Origin: Pseudomonas sp. PIC25
GTDB lineage: Bacteria > Pseudomonadota > Gammaproteobacteria > Pseudomonadales > Pseudomonadaceae
Length of the DNA stretch: 64,000 nucleotides
Direction of reading: 5' to 3'
NCBI RefSeq assembly: GCF_002286785.1
Contig: NZ_MUJY01000034.1
Coordinates: 26,324-90,323, forward strand
Positions 34,161-43,293 of the stretch are shown in pieces. Under the pieces are notes generated by a model. That model was not told the DNA's origin. It did not search any database and saw nothing but the letters and a program-made list of their open reading frames with translations. The stretch's first letter is position 1; each line of letters starts with the position of its first letter. The translations under genes and the position numbers were made by a program.

Positions 34161-34177
34161 TGATACGAATTTGCACT
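34161..34177. promoter_or_regulatory. Candidate MtlR operator upstream of mtlZ
   Basis: TGATACGAATTTGCACT lies 86 bases before the mtlZ ATG. It is the best-matching member of a three-box set (mtlE, mtlR, mtlZ). Confidence 0.55.
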
Positions 34178-34300
34178 GGGCGGGGTATCCGCGAGCAGCG
34201 CTCGCTCCTACGAGGGCAGGCTGGATTGTGTAGAGGCGAATTCATTACAGGTGGCACCGAACCGCTCTGTGTAGGAGTCAGCTCTGCTGGCGAAGCGCTT
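34178..34300. repeat. REP-type repeats between mtlZ and the 62-residue protein gene
   Basis: The stretch contains ATCCGCGAGCAGCGCTCGCT, GGCGAATTCATTAC and GTAGGAGTCAGCTCTGCTGG followed by CGAAGCGC. These words recur at 43.2, 57.0-57.3 and 63.8-63.9 kb, as expected of Pseudomonas repetitive extragenic palindromes. Confidence 0.75.
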
Positions 34301-34301
34301 A

Positions 34302-34490
34302 TCAGTGAGGCTGCAATTCGGAGGGTTCTTCGGTGCGGGCCCGCTCCTGCAGCCAGAGCTTGCGCTGGCGCAACTGGGCGGCGAATTGGCGGGCGGCGAG
34401 TTCTTCGTCGAAGGTGATGCCACGGACACCCAGGCGCACCTGCCATTGCGGGCGTCCGCTGTGTTCAACCGGCTCGATCAACACGTCCAT
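34302..34490 (-). CDS. Small conserved-looking hypothetical protein
   Basis: A 62-residue charged protein beginning MDVLIEPVEHSGRPQWQVRL and continuing with GVRGITFDEELAARQFAAQL plus an Arg-rich helix. It has no signal peptide or membrane segment. AAGGGA lies 8 bases before the ATG at 34490; an alternative in-frame ATG at 34496 is only 2 bases from it. I do not recognise the family. It is downstream of, and in the same orientation as, the phosphate-binding-protein/OmpA gene, with a gap of about 95 bases. Confidence 0.6.
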   Translation of the reverse strand: MDVLIEPVEHSGRPQWQVRLGVRGITFDEELAARQFAAQLRQRKLWLQERARTEEPSELQPH

Positions 34491-34584
34491 GCGCATGTTC
34501 CCTTGAGTGCGGGATATCCCAGACGAAGTAAAGCTCAAGGTTACGCCAAATGAGAAACGTTCGGAACCCGCCGGCGCTATCGAC

Positions 34585-35964
34585 TCAGTAGACCCAGACC
34601 TCTACCCGGCGGTTCTTCAAGCGTCCTTCTTCATCGTTGCCGGCCACCGACAGCTCATCGCCGAGGCCGACGATATCGCGGAAGATCACGCCGCCCTTGG
34701 CCAGCTCGCGGCGCACCGCCATGGCCCGCAGCTTGGACAGAAGCGCCGTGCGCGAGGGGCTGCCCTTGGGGTCGCCGAAACCGACCAGCACCACCGCATG
34801 CTGCAGTTTGTTCTGTGTCTTGAGATAGTCGAGCACTCGCTCGACGTCACGCAGCGCCTTGTTGTCCAGGTTGGCGCTGTCTTCCTGGAAGCGGAAGTTC
34901 ACCGACAGCCGTTGTGCCTCGCCGGCCAACTGCCGATAGGCGGCCGGCATCGCCTCGTTCGGCTCGACGCGCATGGCCGTGACGGTCTGGGCGATGAACC
35001 CGTCCTGCCCGACGATCGCCTGGCCCCGCGGTCCCTGGGCGAAACGCACCAGGGCCTCGGCCCAGGGATTGTTCGCCTGCGGCTGCCGATAGAAGAACAG
35101 CCGGCGCGACAGCGGATAATCCTCGGTAGCGATCAGCGCGGCGTCCGGCTGCATCGGTAGCGAGTCGCCGGAGGAAATGGCCAGCGCCTTGGCCTGGCGG
35201 ATGTAGGGCAGGCCGATGAAACCGATGGCCGCGGGGTCCTGGCTGACCGCATCGGAGAGTTGTTCGCTGGATTCGAAGCGTTGGGCGCCGGCGGCCAGGC
35301 TCTTGCCCTGACTGCCGAGCACCAGTTCCTTGAAAGTGTCGTAGGTGCCGGACTTGTCGTCGCGGGCGTAGAGATGGATGGGGCCGCCCCGGCTGCCCAG
35401 CTCCTCCCAAGTCCTGATTTCCCCGGCAAAGATGCGCGCCAGTTGCTCGATGCTGACGGCGTTCAGCGGATTGCCCGGGTGAAGGATGATGGCCAGCCCG
35501 TCCAGGGCGATCACCTGCTCGTTGTCGCGGCTGCGCATGTCGCCCAGCCCGGCCAGGGCCGTCGCTTCGCTGTCCTTGATCGGTCGCGATGAGGCGGCCA
35601 GGTCGGCGCTGCCGTCCTGCAAGGCAGTGAAGCCGGTGCCGGAACCGTGGGCGGCAACCGCCACCTGGACGCTGCGGCCGTCGGCGCTACGGGCCACGAC
35701 ACGTTGCTCATTCTCCGCGGAGCTGGCCTCAATGCGGATCTGTTGCAGCCCCTGTTCTTCCATCAGCCCCTTCACCAACGCCGGGCCCAGCTTGGCGCCG
35801 ATGGTGTTGGAACCTTGGATGCGCAGGGCCGGCTGGTCGTCCTTCGGCAGGGGCAGGGCGGCGAATACCGACCAGGGCAGGGCGTAGCAGACAAATCCGA
35901 GCAACAGCAGGGCGCCGGTACGGCTCCAGGTATCGCGTTCACGAACTGCGAGATCGCGCGACAT
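34585..35964 (-). CDS. PstS-like substrate-binding domain fused to an OmpA C-terminal domain
   Basis: A 459-residue exported protein. The N-terminus has a membrane segment or signal anchor (about residues 15-36, ALLLLGFVCYALPWSVFAAL). A PstS-type binding domain follows (LRIQGSNTIGAKLGPALVKG; VAAHGSGTGFTALQDGSADLA; YARDDKSGTYDTFKELVLG; a Ser/Thr-Gly phosphate cradle). From about residue 340 an OmpA-like peptidoglycan-binding module is present (FRFQEDSANLDNKALRDVER; FGDPKGSPSRTALLSKLRAM; GLGDELSVAGNDEEGRLKNR, then RVEVWV). It would hold a phosphate-binding-like domain against the cell wall. No transporter genes adjoin it, so scavenging, sensing or extracellular phosphate binding are all possible. 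Confidence 0.85.
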   Translation of the reverse strand: MSRDLAVRERDTWSRTGALLLLGFVCYALPWSVFAALPLPKDDQPALRIQGSNTIGAKLGPALVKGLMEEQGLQQIRIEASSAENEQRVVARSADGRSVQVAVAAHGSGTGFTALQDGSADLAASSRPIKDSEATALAGLGDMRSRDNEQVIALDGLAIILHPGNPLNAVSIEQLARIFAGEIRTWEELGSRGGPIHLYARDDKSGTYDTFKELVLGSQGKSLAAGAQRFESSEQLSDAVSQDPAAIGFIGLPYIRQAKALAISSGDSLPMQPDAALIATEDYPLSRRLFFYRQPQANNPWAEALVRFAQGPRGQAIVGQDGFIAQTVTAMRVEPNEAMPAAYRQLAGEAQRLSVNFRFQEDSANLDNKALRDVERVLDYLKTQNKLQHAVVLVGFGDPKGSPSRTALLSKLRAMAVRRELAKGGVIFRDIVGLGDELSVAGNDEEGRLKNRRVEVWVY

Positions 35965-36096
35965 GCGATGAGCACCTTCTAACGGAGGGAAAGTGCCGCG
36001 AGATTAAGTCGGATGGATGTCCGAAATATGACAGAAAGGCGAAGTGGTTATTGCTCGGCGAGAGAGATAGCCGACTCGCTCGCCGAGAAGCAGGGC

Positions 36097-36909
36097 TCAG
36101 TTCAGTTCAAGCCAGATGGGCGCATGATCCGACGGCCTCTCCATGCCGCGCAGGTCGTAGTCGACGCCAGCGTCCTTCAGCCGAGGCTGCAGGGCGAGGG
36201 AGGTGAGGATCAGGTCGATGCGCAAGCCGCGCTTGGGTTCGTCCTCGAAGCCACGGCTGCGGTAATCGAACCAACTGAAGCGGTCGTTCACCTCGGGATG
36301 CAGGTGGCGGAAGCTGTCCAGCAGGCCCCAGGTTTTCAACCGGCCCATCCATTCGCGCTCCTCCGGGAGGAAACTGCACTTGCCGGTGCGCAGCCAGCGC
36401 TTGGCGTTCTCCGCGCCGATGCCGATGTCGCAGTCTTCCGGCGAGATGTTGAAGTCACCCATGATCGCCAGCGGCTGGTCCGGGCTGAAGCGGGTGGCCA
36501 ATAGCTCCTGCAGGTCGGCGTAGAAGCGCGTCTTGGCCGGAAACTTGACCGGGTGCTCGCGGCTTTCTCCCTGCGGGAAATAACCGTTCATCACGGTGAT
36601 CGGCTGGCCATTGGCATCGGCGAAGGTGCCCCAGATAAAGCGTTTCTGCGAGTCTTCGCCGTCACTGGGGAAACCCTTGTGCAAGGCCAGCGGCGCCTGC
36701 CGCGAGAGCAGGGCGACGCCGTAATGGCCCTTCTGTCCGTGGTAATGCACGTGGTAACCGAGCTGGCGGATTTCCGCTTCCGGGAACTGGTCGTCGGATA
36801 CCTTGGTCTCCTGCAGGCCGATCACGTCCGGCTGGTGCTTCTCGATCAGCGCCGCCAGCTGATGGGGGCGGGCGCGCAGGCCGTTGATATTGAAAGAAAC
36901 GATCTTCAT
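36097..36909 (-). CDS. xthA: Exodeoxyribonuclease III
   Basis: A 270-residue metal-dependent AP endonuclease and 3'-5' exonuclease for base-excision repair. Motifs: [22 protein letters not shown] (metal-binding Glu), [14 protein letters not shown] (catalytic Asp and Asn), DYRSRGF and the C-terminal [10 protein letters not shown] (His of the active site). Length is normal for the family. It is divergent from the acetyltransferase gene, an arrangement that matches P. aeruginosa xthA and its neighbour. Confidence 0.96.
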   Translation of the reverse strand: MKIVSFNINGLRARPHQLAALIEKHQPDVIGLQETKVSDDQFPEAEIRQLGYHVHYHGQKGHYGVALLSRQAPLALHKGFPSDGEDSQKRFIWGTFADANGQPITVMNGYFPQGESREHPVKFPAKTRFYADLQELLATRFSPDQPLAIMGDFNISPEDCDIGIGAENAKRWLRTGKCSFLPEEREWMGRLKTWGLLDSFRHLHPEVNDRFSWFDYRSRGFEDEPKRGLRIDLILTSLALQPRLKDAGVDYDLRGMERPSDHAPIWLELN

Positions 36910-37041
36910 GGCGGCAGTCCCTGGAAAAAACGCGATGCTAGCCGATCCGGCCGACGTCCAGCCAGTCGCCTGGCGGGGGGGCGGGGGCGGTGCTAAGTTG
37001 CCAGAGGGTCCAACAAATCAGATAACAACGAGGCACCCCGC

Positions 37042-37683
37042 ATGCCAGACACCCGCGCCGAAGTCCGACTGCTCGATGGCGGCTATGCCCGCGAAGCACG
37101 CTCGCTGCTGTACCACGCCTATCGCCACGAACCCACCTTCGCCTACCTCTTCGAGGCCGAGCGGCCGGGCTACGACCAGCGCGTGCGCGCCACGGTGCGC
37201 GAGCTGGTCCAGCAGCACTTCAACGAGGAGCAACCGGCCATCGGCCTGTTGATCGACGACCGCCTGGTGGGCGTGGCGCTGATCGCACCGCCGCAGCGGC
37301 GCCTGGATATCACCGAGAGCTGGGCCTGGCGCCTGCGCATGCTGCTCACCACCGGATTCCGTTGCACCCGGCGCTATCTGGACTACCACGATGCGGTCCT
37401 GAGCTGTCTGCCGCCGGGCCCGTACCACGTGCTGCCGCTGCTGGGCGTTCACCCCGAGTTCCAGGGTAAACACCTGGGTGAACAACTGTTGGAGGCGCTG
37501 CATAACTGGTGCGCGGAAGATGCCGGCTCCCAGGGCATCGTCCTGGATACCGGCAACAGCCGTTACCTGGACTTCTACAAGCGACAGGGCTACGAGGAAA
37601 TCGGCGAAGTGGCGGTCGGGCCGATCCGCGAGCATGTGTTCTTTCATCCGAACCCGCAGCCGGCGTTGACGGCGCAGGGATAG
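37042..37683 (+). CDS. GNAT-family N-acetyltransferase
   Basis: A 213-residue acetyltransferase-fold protein. The acetyl-CoA binding strand and loop is LPLLGVHPEFQGKHLGEQLL (motif A), followed by GIVLDTGNSRYLDFYKRQGY (motif B). N-terminal phrases YHAYRHEPTFAYLFEAERPG and LIDDRLVGVALIAPP complete the fold. The substrate is unknown. It is transcribed toward tamA, which starts about 110 bases beyond. Confidence 0.85.
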   Translation: MPDTRAEVRLLDGGYAREARSLLYHAYRHEPTFAYLFEAERPGYDQRVRATVRELVQQHFNEEQPAIGLLIDDRLVGVALIAPPQRRLDITESWAWRLRMLLTTGFRCTRRYLDYHDAVLSCLPPGPYHVLPLLGVHPEFQGKHLGEQLLEALHNWCAEDAGSQGIVLDTGNSRYLDFYKRQGYEEIGEVAVGPIREHVFFHPNPQPALTAQG

Positions 37684-37795
37684 ACAACAGGTACGGAACG
37701 GAGTGGGTTGCCAGGGAGAAGGGCGCTCCGCGCGTTGCTCGAATCGTGCTCAGTCGCTCTGGAACGCGCTTCGCTGCGTGTTAGCATCCCCGGCC

Positions 37796-39523
37796 ATGAT
37801 GTTCCGTACCAGCCTCTGCCTGTTTCTTTCGACCCTGTCGATCAGCGTTTCTGTGCTGGCCCAGAGCCAGCTCAGGGTGCGGATCGATCCTGCCAATGCC
37901 GCCCTCAAGGCCAACGTGGAAGCCCACATCGGCAACCTTGGCGAGCGCGACGAAGACGATCTGCGGCGCCTGGCTCGGGTCGCCGAGAGTCAGGTGCGCC
38001 AGGCTGCGGAGGCGCTGGGCTATTACCACGCGCAGATATCCAGCGAAGTGAGTGGCGGACCGCCGCCGCGCCTGACCCTGACCCTCCTGCCCGGCGAGCC
38101 GGTGCGGCTGCGCAACGTGACGGTGCGGATCGAAGGCGAGGCGACCCAACTGCGCGGGTTCCGTCTTCCCGACAGCAAGGTGCTGAAACCGGGGGCGCCG
38201 CTCAACCACGGCCATTACGAGGACGCCAAGAAGCTGATCGAGAACCAGGCCTCGCGCTATGGCTTCTTCAGTGGGCGCTTCGTCCGCAGCCGGCTGGCCG
38301 TCGACCCCGCCGCCGGGGTCGCTGATATCGAACTGATCTACGACAGCGGGCCGCGTTATCGCCTCGGCGCTGTGACCTTCAGCGGCGATTCCGTCCTCGA
38401 TGAAGACCTTCTCCGGCGGATGGTGCCGTTCCAGGCGGGGTCGCCCTATGACTCCGAACTGATCGCCGACCTCCACCAGGCGCTGCAATCCAGCGGCTAT
38501 TTCGAGGGGGTACGGGTGAACGCCATCCCGACCCAGGCCACGGCCGAGGAAATCCCGGTGGATGTCCACCTGACCATGCGCAAGCCACGTTCCTTCGGGC
38601 TTGGGCTTGGTTTTTCCACGGACGTCGGACCACGCGGGCGGGCCAACTGGACGCGCCACTGGGCCAACCCCCAGGGGCACAGTTACGGCACCGAGCTGGA
38701 GCTCTCAGCCCCTCGGCAGAACGTCGGGGTCTGGTACGACATCCCGCTGGACCCGCCGCTCACCGACAAGCTGCGATTCGTCGGCGGCTACCAGTATGAA
38801 GAGCTGGCCGACACCGATTCCCTCAGCCGCCTGCTCACGGTCGGCCCCGAATGGCACAGCCAGTTGCCCAGCGGCTGGCAACGGGTGCTGTCGCTGAAAT
38901 GGCGCCATGAGGAATACCGCCTGGGCGACGATGCCGGGCTCAGTACCTTACTGATGCCGGGGGTCGCCTACTCCTACCTGCGCAGCGACAGCCGCCTCGA
39001 TCCCAGCCGGGGCTACCGGCTGCAATGGGAGCTGTCCGCCGCCAAGGATGGTGTGTTCTCCGACGCCAACCTGGTGCACACAGCGGCCATGGCCAAGGGG
39101 CTGGTCACCCTGGCGGGCAAGCATCGCTTCCTCGGCCGGGTCCAGGTGGGGGGCAACCTCACCGACGGCTACAAGGGCATTCCGCCATCGTTGCGCTTTT
39201 TCGCCGGCGGCGACCAGAGCGTGCGCGGCTACGACTACCAGAGCCTGTCGCCGACCAACTCCGACGGCGACCGCATTGGTGGTCGCTACAGCGTCTCCGG
39301 TAGTGCCGAATACCAGTACAGCATCGCCGAACGCTGGCGCATTGCGACCTTCATCGATCAGGGCAACGCCTTCAACTCGCTGGACTTTCCCACCTTGAAG
39401 ACCGGGGTTGGCTTCGGTGTGCGCTGGGTCTCGCCAGTGGGGCCGTTGCGCCTCGACCTCGCCCACCCGCTGGACGGCGAGGGGGGCGTCCGCCTGCACT
39501 TTTCCATGGGGCCGGAGTTATGA
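37796..39523 (+). CDS. tamA: Translocation and assembly module subunit TamA
   Basis: A 575-residue Omp85-family outer-membrane protein. A signal peptide (MMFRTSLCLFLSTLSISVSV, ending LAQ) is followed by three POTRA domains (about residues 25-260) and a 16-strand barrel. The conserved lid-lock motif is seen as GGDQSVRGYDYQSLSP. With TamB it forms an envelope-spanning complex implicated in assembling some outer-membrane proteins and moving phospholipid. The double ATG at 37796/37799 is chosen for the signal peptide; no good ribosome-binding site is seen. The stop overlaps the tamB start (ATGA). Confidence 0.94.
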   Translation: MMFRTSLCLFLSTLSISVSVLAQSQLRVRIDPANAALKANVEAHIGNLGERDEDDLRRLARVAESQVRQAAEALGYYHAQISSEVSGGPPPRLTLTLLPGEPVRLRNVTVRIEGEATQLRGFRLPDSKVLKPGAPLNHGHYEDAKKLIENQASRYGFFSGRFVRSRLAVDPAAGVADIELIYDSGPRYRLGAVTFSGDSVLDEDLLRRMVPFQAGSPYDSELIADLHQALQSSGYFEGVRVNAIPTQATAEEIPVDVHLTMRKPRSFGLGLGFSTDVGPRGRANWTRHWANPQGHSYGTELELSAPRQNVGVWYDIPLDPPLTDKLRFVGGYQYEELADTDSLSRLLTVGPEWHSQLPSGWQRVLSLKWRHEEYRLGDDAGLSTLLMPGVAYSYLRSDSRLDPSRGYRLQWELSAAKDGVFSDANLVHTAAMAKGLVTLAGKHRFLGRVQVGGNLTDGYKGIPPSLRFFAGGDQSVRGYDYQSLSPTNSDGDRIGGRYSVSGSAEYQYSIAERWRIATFIDQGNAFNSLDFPTLKTGVGFGVRWVSPVGPLRLDLAHPLDGEGGVRLHFSMGPEL

Positions 39524-42500
39524 GACGGCGGAGGCGGATCGCTCTCGGCAGCGTCCTGGCGTTGGTCGTATTGTCGGTGCTGGCGCTCGTCGTGCTGCTC
39601 GGCAGCGAGACGGGGAGCCGATGGCTGTTCGGGCGGATACCGGGCGTGCAGGTGGATGGTTTCACGGGGCGCCTGGGCGGGAGCTGGCAGGCCGAACGCC
39701 TGTTCTGGCAGCAGGGCGAGCGTCGTGTCGAGCTGGAGGCGCCGCAACTCGCCTGGTCCCCCAGGTGTCTGCTGAGCCTGACCCTGTGCCTGGATCGCGT
39801 GATCGCCGAACGGGTGATCCTGACGTTCCCGCCTTCGCCCGAGGAAGAAACGGCACCGGTACCTCTTCAGCTTCCCGACCTGAATCTGCCGTTGGCGCTG
39901 CGGCTCGGCGAGGTGCGCGTCGGCAGCCTGTCGTTGAATGGCAGCGAGCAAGCGAGTGGCCTGCAATTACAGGCGCAATGGGCCGGCGAGGGTCTGCGAA
40001 TCGAGCGCCTCAGCGCACGGCGCGGCGACCTGGCGCTGGAACTGAGGGGGAGCCTGACGCCCCGTGGAGACTGGCCGCTGGTTGCAGAGGGAAACGTGGC
40101 CTTGCCGGAAGTCGGCGAACAACCCTGGGTACTGGCGCTACGGGCCGACGGCGACCTGGCAGGCCGATTGAAACTGATCGCCGACAGCAGCGGCTATCTG
40201 GCCGCGCACTTGGAGGGCGACCTGCAACCCCTGGCGGAGAGCCTGCCGCTGCGGGCGCGGCTCACTGCCGATGGCTTCAAGCCGACCGCCGACCTGCCGG
40301 ACACCCTGGTGCTTAATGCCGTGGAGCTGACCGCCGACGGCAATCTGGCCGAGGGCTACGAGATTCTCGGTACCGCCCGCTTGCCGGCGGAACAGTCGCC
40401 GATCGACCTCGCCCTGCAAGGCCGGGTCGATGGCAATGGTGCACGGATCGACGCGCTGGAGCTGCTGGCAACGAAAACCCAGCGCTTGGTCCTGAACGGC
40501 TCGGTGGACTGGCGGGAAACCTTGCAGGCGGAGGCCCGGGTGGACTGGCGCGACTTCCCCTGGCGTCGGCTCTATCCGATCGTTGACGAGCCCCCGGTAG
40601 TGCTGAAGACCCTCCAGGCCGAGGTGAGCTATCGCGAAGGCAGCTATCTGGGCAATTTCGACGCGTCGATGGAGGGGTCGGCTGGCTCGTTCACACTGGC
40701 CAGTCCGGTGAGTGGCGATCTTCAGCAAGTGCACTTGCCTTCGTTGCGGCTGGTCGCCGGCCAGGGCAGGGCGGAAGGGCAACTGAGCCTGGGTTTTGCC
40801 GACGGCATTCGCTGGAAGACCGACTTGACGCTCGACGATCTCGATCCCGCCTACTGGCTCGCGGAGCTGCCCGGGCGGCTGGCGGGCCCCTTGCGCAGCC
40901 AGGGCCAGTGGCGCGACGGGCGTCTCGGGCTGGATGCCGAACTGCACTTGGATGGCACGCTGCGCGGCCAGCCGGCGCAACTTCAATTGAGCGCCAACGG
41001 TGAGGGCGAGCGTTGGGCCCTGGGAGCGCTCGATGTGCGTCTGGGGCCGAATCGAATCCAGGGTGCGGGGCAACTGGAGCAGCGTCTGCAAGGCTACCTG
41101 AAGCTGGATATGCCGCGCCTCGGGTCGCTCTGGCCGGGCCTGAGCGGAGCCCTTAATGGCCGTCTCGACGTCGCCGGCACGCTCGACAAGCCGCAAGGGC
41201 AACTGCATCTGAAAGGGCAAACGGTGGCGTTCGAAGACAAGCGTCTGAAGGCATTGTCAGTCGATGCGCGTCTCGATGCCTCCCAGCACGGCGTCCTGGC
41301 AGCGGACCTGCAAGGCATCCGCCTGGGCGACAACGAACTGGGCCAGTTGCTGCTCAGCGGGCAGGGCGACCGTCAACGCCAGCAGCTCGAACTCAGCCTG
41401 GATGGGCCGAAGCTGCGCACCCATCTGGCCCTGGCCGGCGACTGGCAAACCCAGGCCCAAGGCTGGAGTTGGCGCGGGCAGATTCGCGACGGTCTGGTGG
41501 AAACCGGCGGGCAGCTCTGGAACCTGCAGCGGCCGGCGCGCTTGGAGCGGCTGGCGAGTGGGCGTATCGATCTCGGCGCCCATTGCTGGCAATCCAGCGT
41601 GGCCAGCCTGTGCGGCGAAGACCAACGCTTGATGCCGGACCCGCGTATCCGCTATCGGCTGCGCGGCTTTCCGCTGGACAGCCTGGCCCACTGGTGGCCG
41701 CAGGACTTCGCCTGGCAAGGCGAGCTGAACGCCGACCTCGAACTGGACCTGCCGGCTTCGGGGCCCAACGGGCGCATCCAGATCGATGCCAGCGGCGGCA
41801 CCTTCCGCCTGCGCGAGGCGGGCGAGTGGCTGGAGTTCCCCTACGGGCAGCTCCGCCTGGACAGCCAGTTGCGTCCGCAGCGGGTCGACACGCGGCTGGA
41901 CTTCATTGGTCAGCGTCTGGGCGATCTGACCCTGGAGGCACGCATCGATCCGCGTCCTGCCGCCAAATACTTGTCCGGGAGCTTCCAACTGCGCGGGCTG
42001 GACCTCTCCGTGGCGCGTCCCTTCGTGCCGATGGTCGAGCAACTCGAGGGTCACCTGAATGGCAACGGCACGCTGAGCGGCAGTCTGCAACAACCGCAAA
42101 TCGACGGTCGTATCGTGCTCGATGGAGGGCAGATCGGCGGAGGTGACTTGCCGACCCGTTTCGATGACTTGCGTCTGCAAGCGCTGATCGCCGGCGAAAG
42201 CCTGCAACTCAGCGGCGACTGGAAGAGCGGAGAGCATGGCCAGGGTTCCCTCAGCGGCGAAATGGCCTGGAGCGACGACCTGGCGCTGGACCTGCGCGTA
42301 CGCGGCAACCGCCTGGCGGTGGTCGTCGATCCCTACGCCGAGCTGGAAGTGGAGCCGGACATGCGCATCGGCATGGCCGGCGATCGGTTGGCCCTGACCG
42401 GCAAGGTCCTGGTGCCACGCGGGGCGATCACCGTGCGCGAGCTACCGCCGTCCACGGTGAAAGTCTCGCCGGATACGGTGGTTGTCGGCGCGGAGAAACC

Positions 42501-43209
42501 GGAGGCGGGGCAGGGGATGTCGGTGGCCATGGATATCGACGTGGAAGTGGGGCAGGACAAGCTGACCTTCTCCGGTTTCGGTCTGAACGCCGAACTCGCC
42601 GGCTACATGCACATCGGCGACAACCTGGATGCCCGCGGCGAGCTGAACCTGAACAACGGCCGTTACCGCGCCTATGGCCAGCGCCTCACCATTCGCCGGG
42701 CGCGCCTGCTGTTCGCCGGGCCGATCGACCAGCCGTACCTGGACGTGGAGGCGATCCGCCGGGTCGAAGACGTGGTGGCCGGCCTGCGCCTGACCGGCAA
42801 CGCCGCCGCGCCACGCACCGAAGTGTTTTCCGAACCGGCGATGAGCCAGGAACAGGCACTGTCCTACCTGGTTCTCGGCCGTCCGCTGGGCGGCGACCAG
42901 GGCGACAACAACATGCTGGCCCAGGCCGCCCTCGGGCTCGGCCTGGCCGGCAGCTCATCGATCACCGGTGGGCTGGCGAAGAACCTAGGCATCGAGAATT
43001 TCCAGCTCGAAGCCGAAGGCAGCGGCAACGCCACCAGCGTGGTCGCCAGCGGCAGCCTGACCGAACGACTGAGCCTGCGCTACGGCGTTGGCGTGTTCGA
43101 ACCCGCCAATACCATCGCGCTGCGCTACCAATTGACCAAACGCGTCTTCCTCGAAGCCGCCAGCGGCCTGGCTAGCTCGCTGGACATCTTCTACAAGCGG
43201 GATTTTTAG
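39520..43209 (+). CDS. tamB: Translocation and assembly module subunit TamB
   Basis: A 1229-residue AsmA/TamB-superfamily bridge protein. It has one N-terminal membrane anchor (about residues 5-27, IALGSVLALVVLSVLALVVL) and a very long periplasmic beta-taco groove. The C-terminal DUF490 domain is recognisable (ARGELNLNNGRYRAYGQRLT, then IRRARLLFAGPIDQPYLDVE; YLVLGRPLGG). It reaches from inner membrane to TamA and probably carries lipids across the periplasm. It is translationally coupled to tamA. Confidence 0.94.
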   Translation: MRRRRRIALGSVLALVVLSVLALVVLLGSETGSRWLFGRIPGVQVDGFTGRLGGSWQAERLFWQQGERRVELEAPQLAWSPRCLLSLTLCLDRVIAERVILTFPPSPEEETAPVPLQLPDLNLPLALRLGEVRVGSLSLNGSEQASGLQLQAQWAGEGLRIERLSARRGDLALELRGSLTPRGDWPLVAEGNVALPEVGEQPWVLALRADGDLAGRLKLIADSSGYLAAHLEGDLQPLAESLPLRARLTADGFKPTADLPDTLVLNAVELTADGNLAEGYEILGTARLPAEQSPIDLALQGRVDGNGARIDALELLATKTQRLVLNGSVDWRETLQAEARVDWRDFPWRRLYPIVDEPPVVLKTLQAEVSYREGSYLGNFDASMEGSAGSFTLASPVSGDLQQVHLPSLRLVAGQGRAEGQLSLGFADGIRWKTDLTLDDLDPAYWLAELPGRLAGPLRSQGQWRDGRLGLDAELHLDGTLRGQPAQLQLSANGEGERWALGALDVRLGPNRIQGAGQLEQRLQGYLKLDMPRLGSLWPGLSGALNGRLDVAGTLDKPQGQLHLKGQTVAFEDKRLKALSVDARLDASQHGVLAADLQGIRLGDNELGQLLLSGQGDRQRQQLELSLDGPKLRTHLALAGDWQTQAQGWSWRGQIRDGLVETGGQLWNLQRPARLERLASGRIDLGAHCWQSSVASLCGEDQRLMPDPRIRYRLRGFPLDSLAHWWPQDFAWQGELNADLELDLPASGPNGRIQIDASGGTFRLREAGEWLEFPYGQLRLDSQLRPQRVDTRLDFIGQRLGDLTLEARIDPRPAAKYLSGSFQLRGLDLSVARPFVPMVEQLEGHLNGNGTLSGSLQQPQIDGRIVLDGGQIGGGDLPTRFDDLRLQALIAGESLQLSGDWKSGEHGQGSLSGEMAWSDDLALDLRVRGNRLAVVVDPYAELEVEPDMRIGMAGDRLALTGKVLVPRGAITVRELPPSTVKVSPDTVVVGAEKPEAGQGMSVAMDIDVEVGQDKLTFSGFGLNAELAGYMHIGDNLDARGELNLNNGRYRAYGQRLTIRRARLLFAGPIDQPYLDVEAIRRVEDVVAGLRLTGNAAAPRTEVFSEPAMSQEQALSYLVLGRPLGGDQGDNNMLAQAALGLGLAGSSSITGGLAKNLGIENFQLEAEGSGNATSVVASGSLTERLSLRYGVGVFEPANTIALRYQLTKRVFLEAASGLASSLDIFYKRDF

Positions 43210-43210
43210 T

Positions 43211-43275
43211 CATTCGGCCGGCGGGGGCGTGGCCGAATGAATTCGCCCCTACAAGGGCATGCCTTTGTCTTCGGT
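43211..43275. repeat. REP-type repeat after tamB
   Basis: GGCCGAATGAATTCGCCCCT with CTACAAGGGC and a nearby GTAGGAGCGAG carry the same palindromic words as the repeats at 57 and 63.8 kb. They fill the convergent gap between tamB and the aldo/keto reductase. Confidence 0.7.
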
Positions 43276-43293
43276 GTAGGAGCGAGCCAAAGA

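Noticed and set aside
34178..34300. CRISPR-like spacing of short repeats
   Set aside because: Repeats are palindromic REP words of unequal spacing with no cas genes.
39520..43209. Many long + and - frames inside tamB and the mux genes
   Set aside because: They overlap well-supported genes over their full length and show repetitive Arg/Pro/Ala composition typical of shadow frames in GC-rich DNA.
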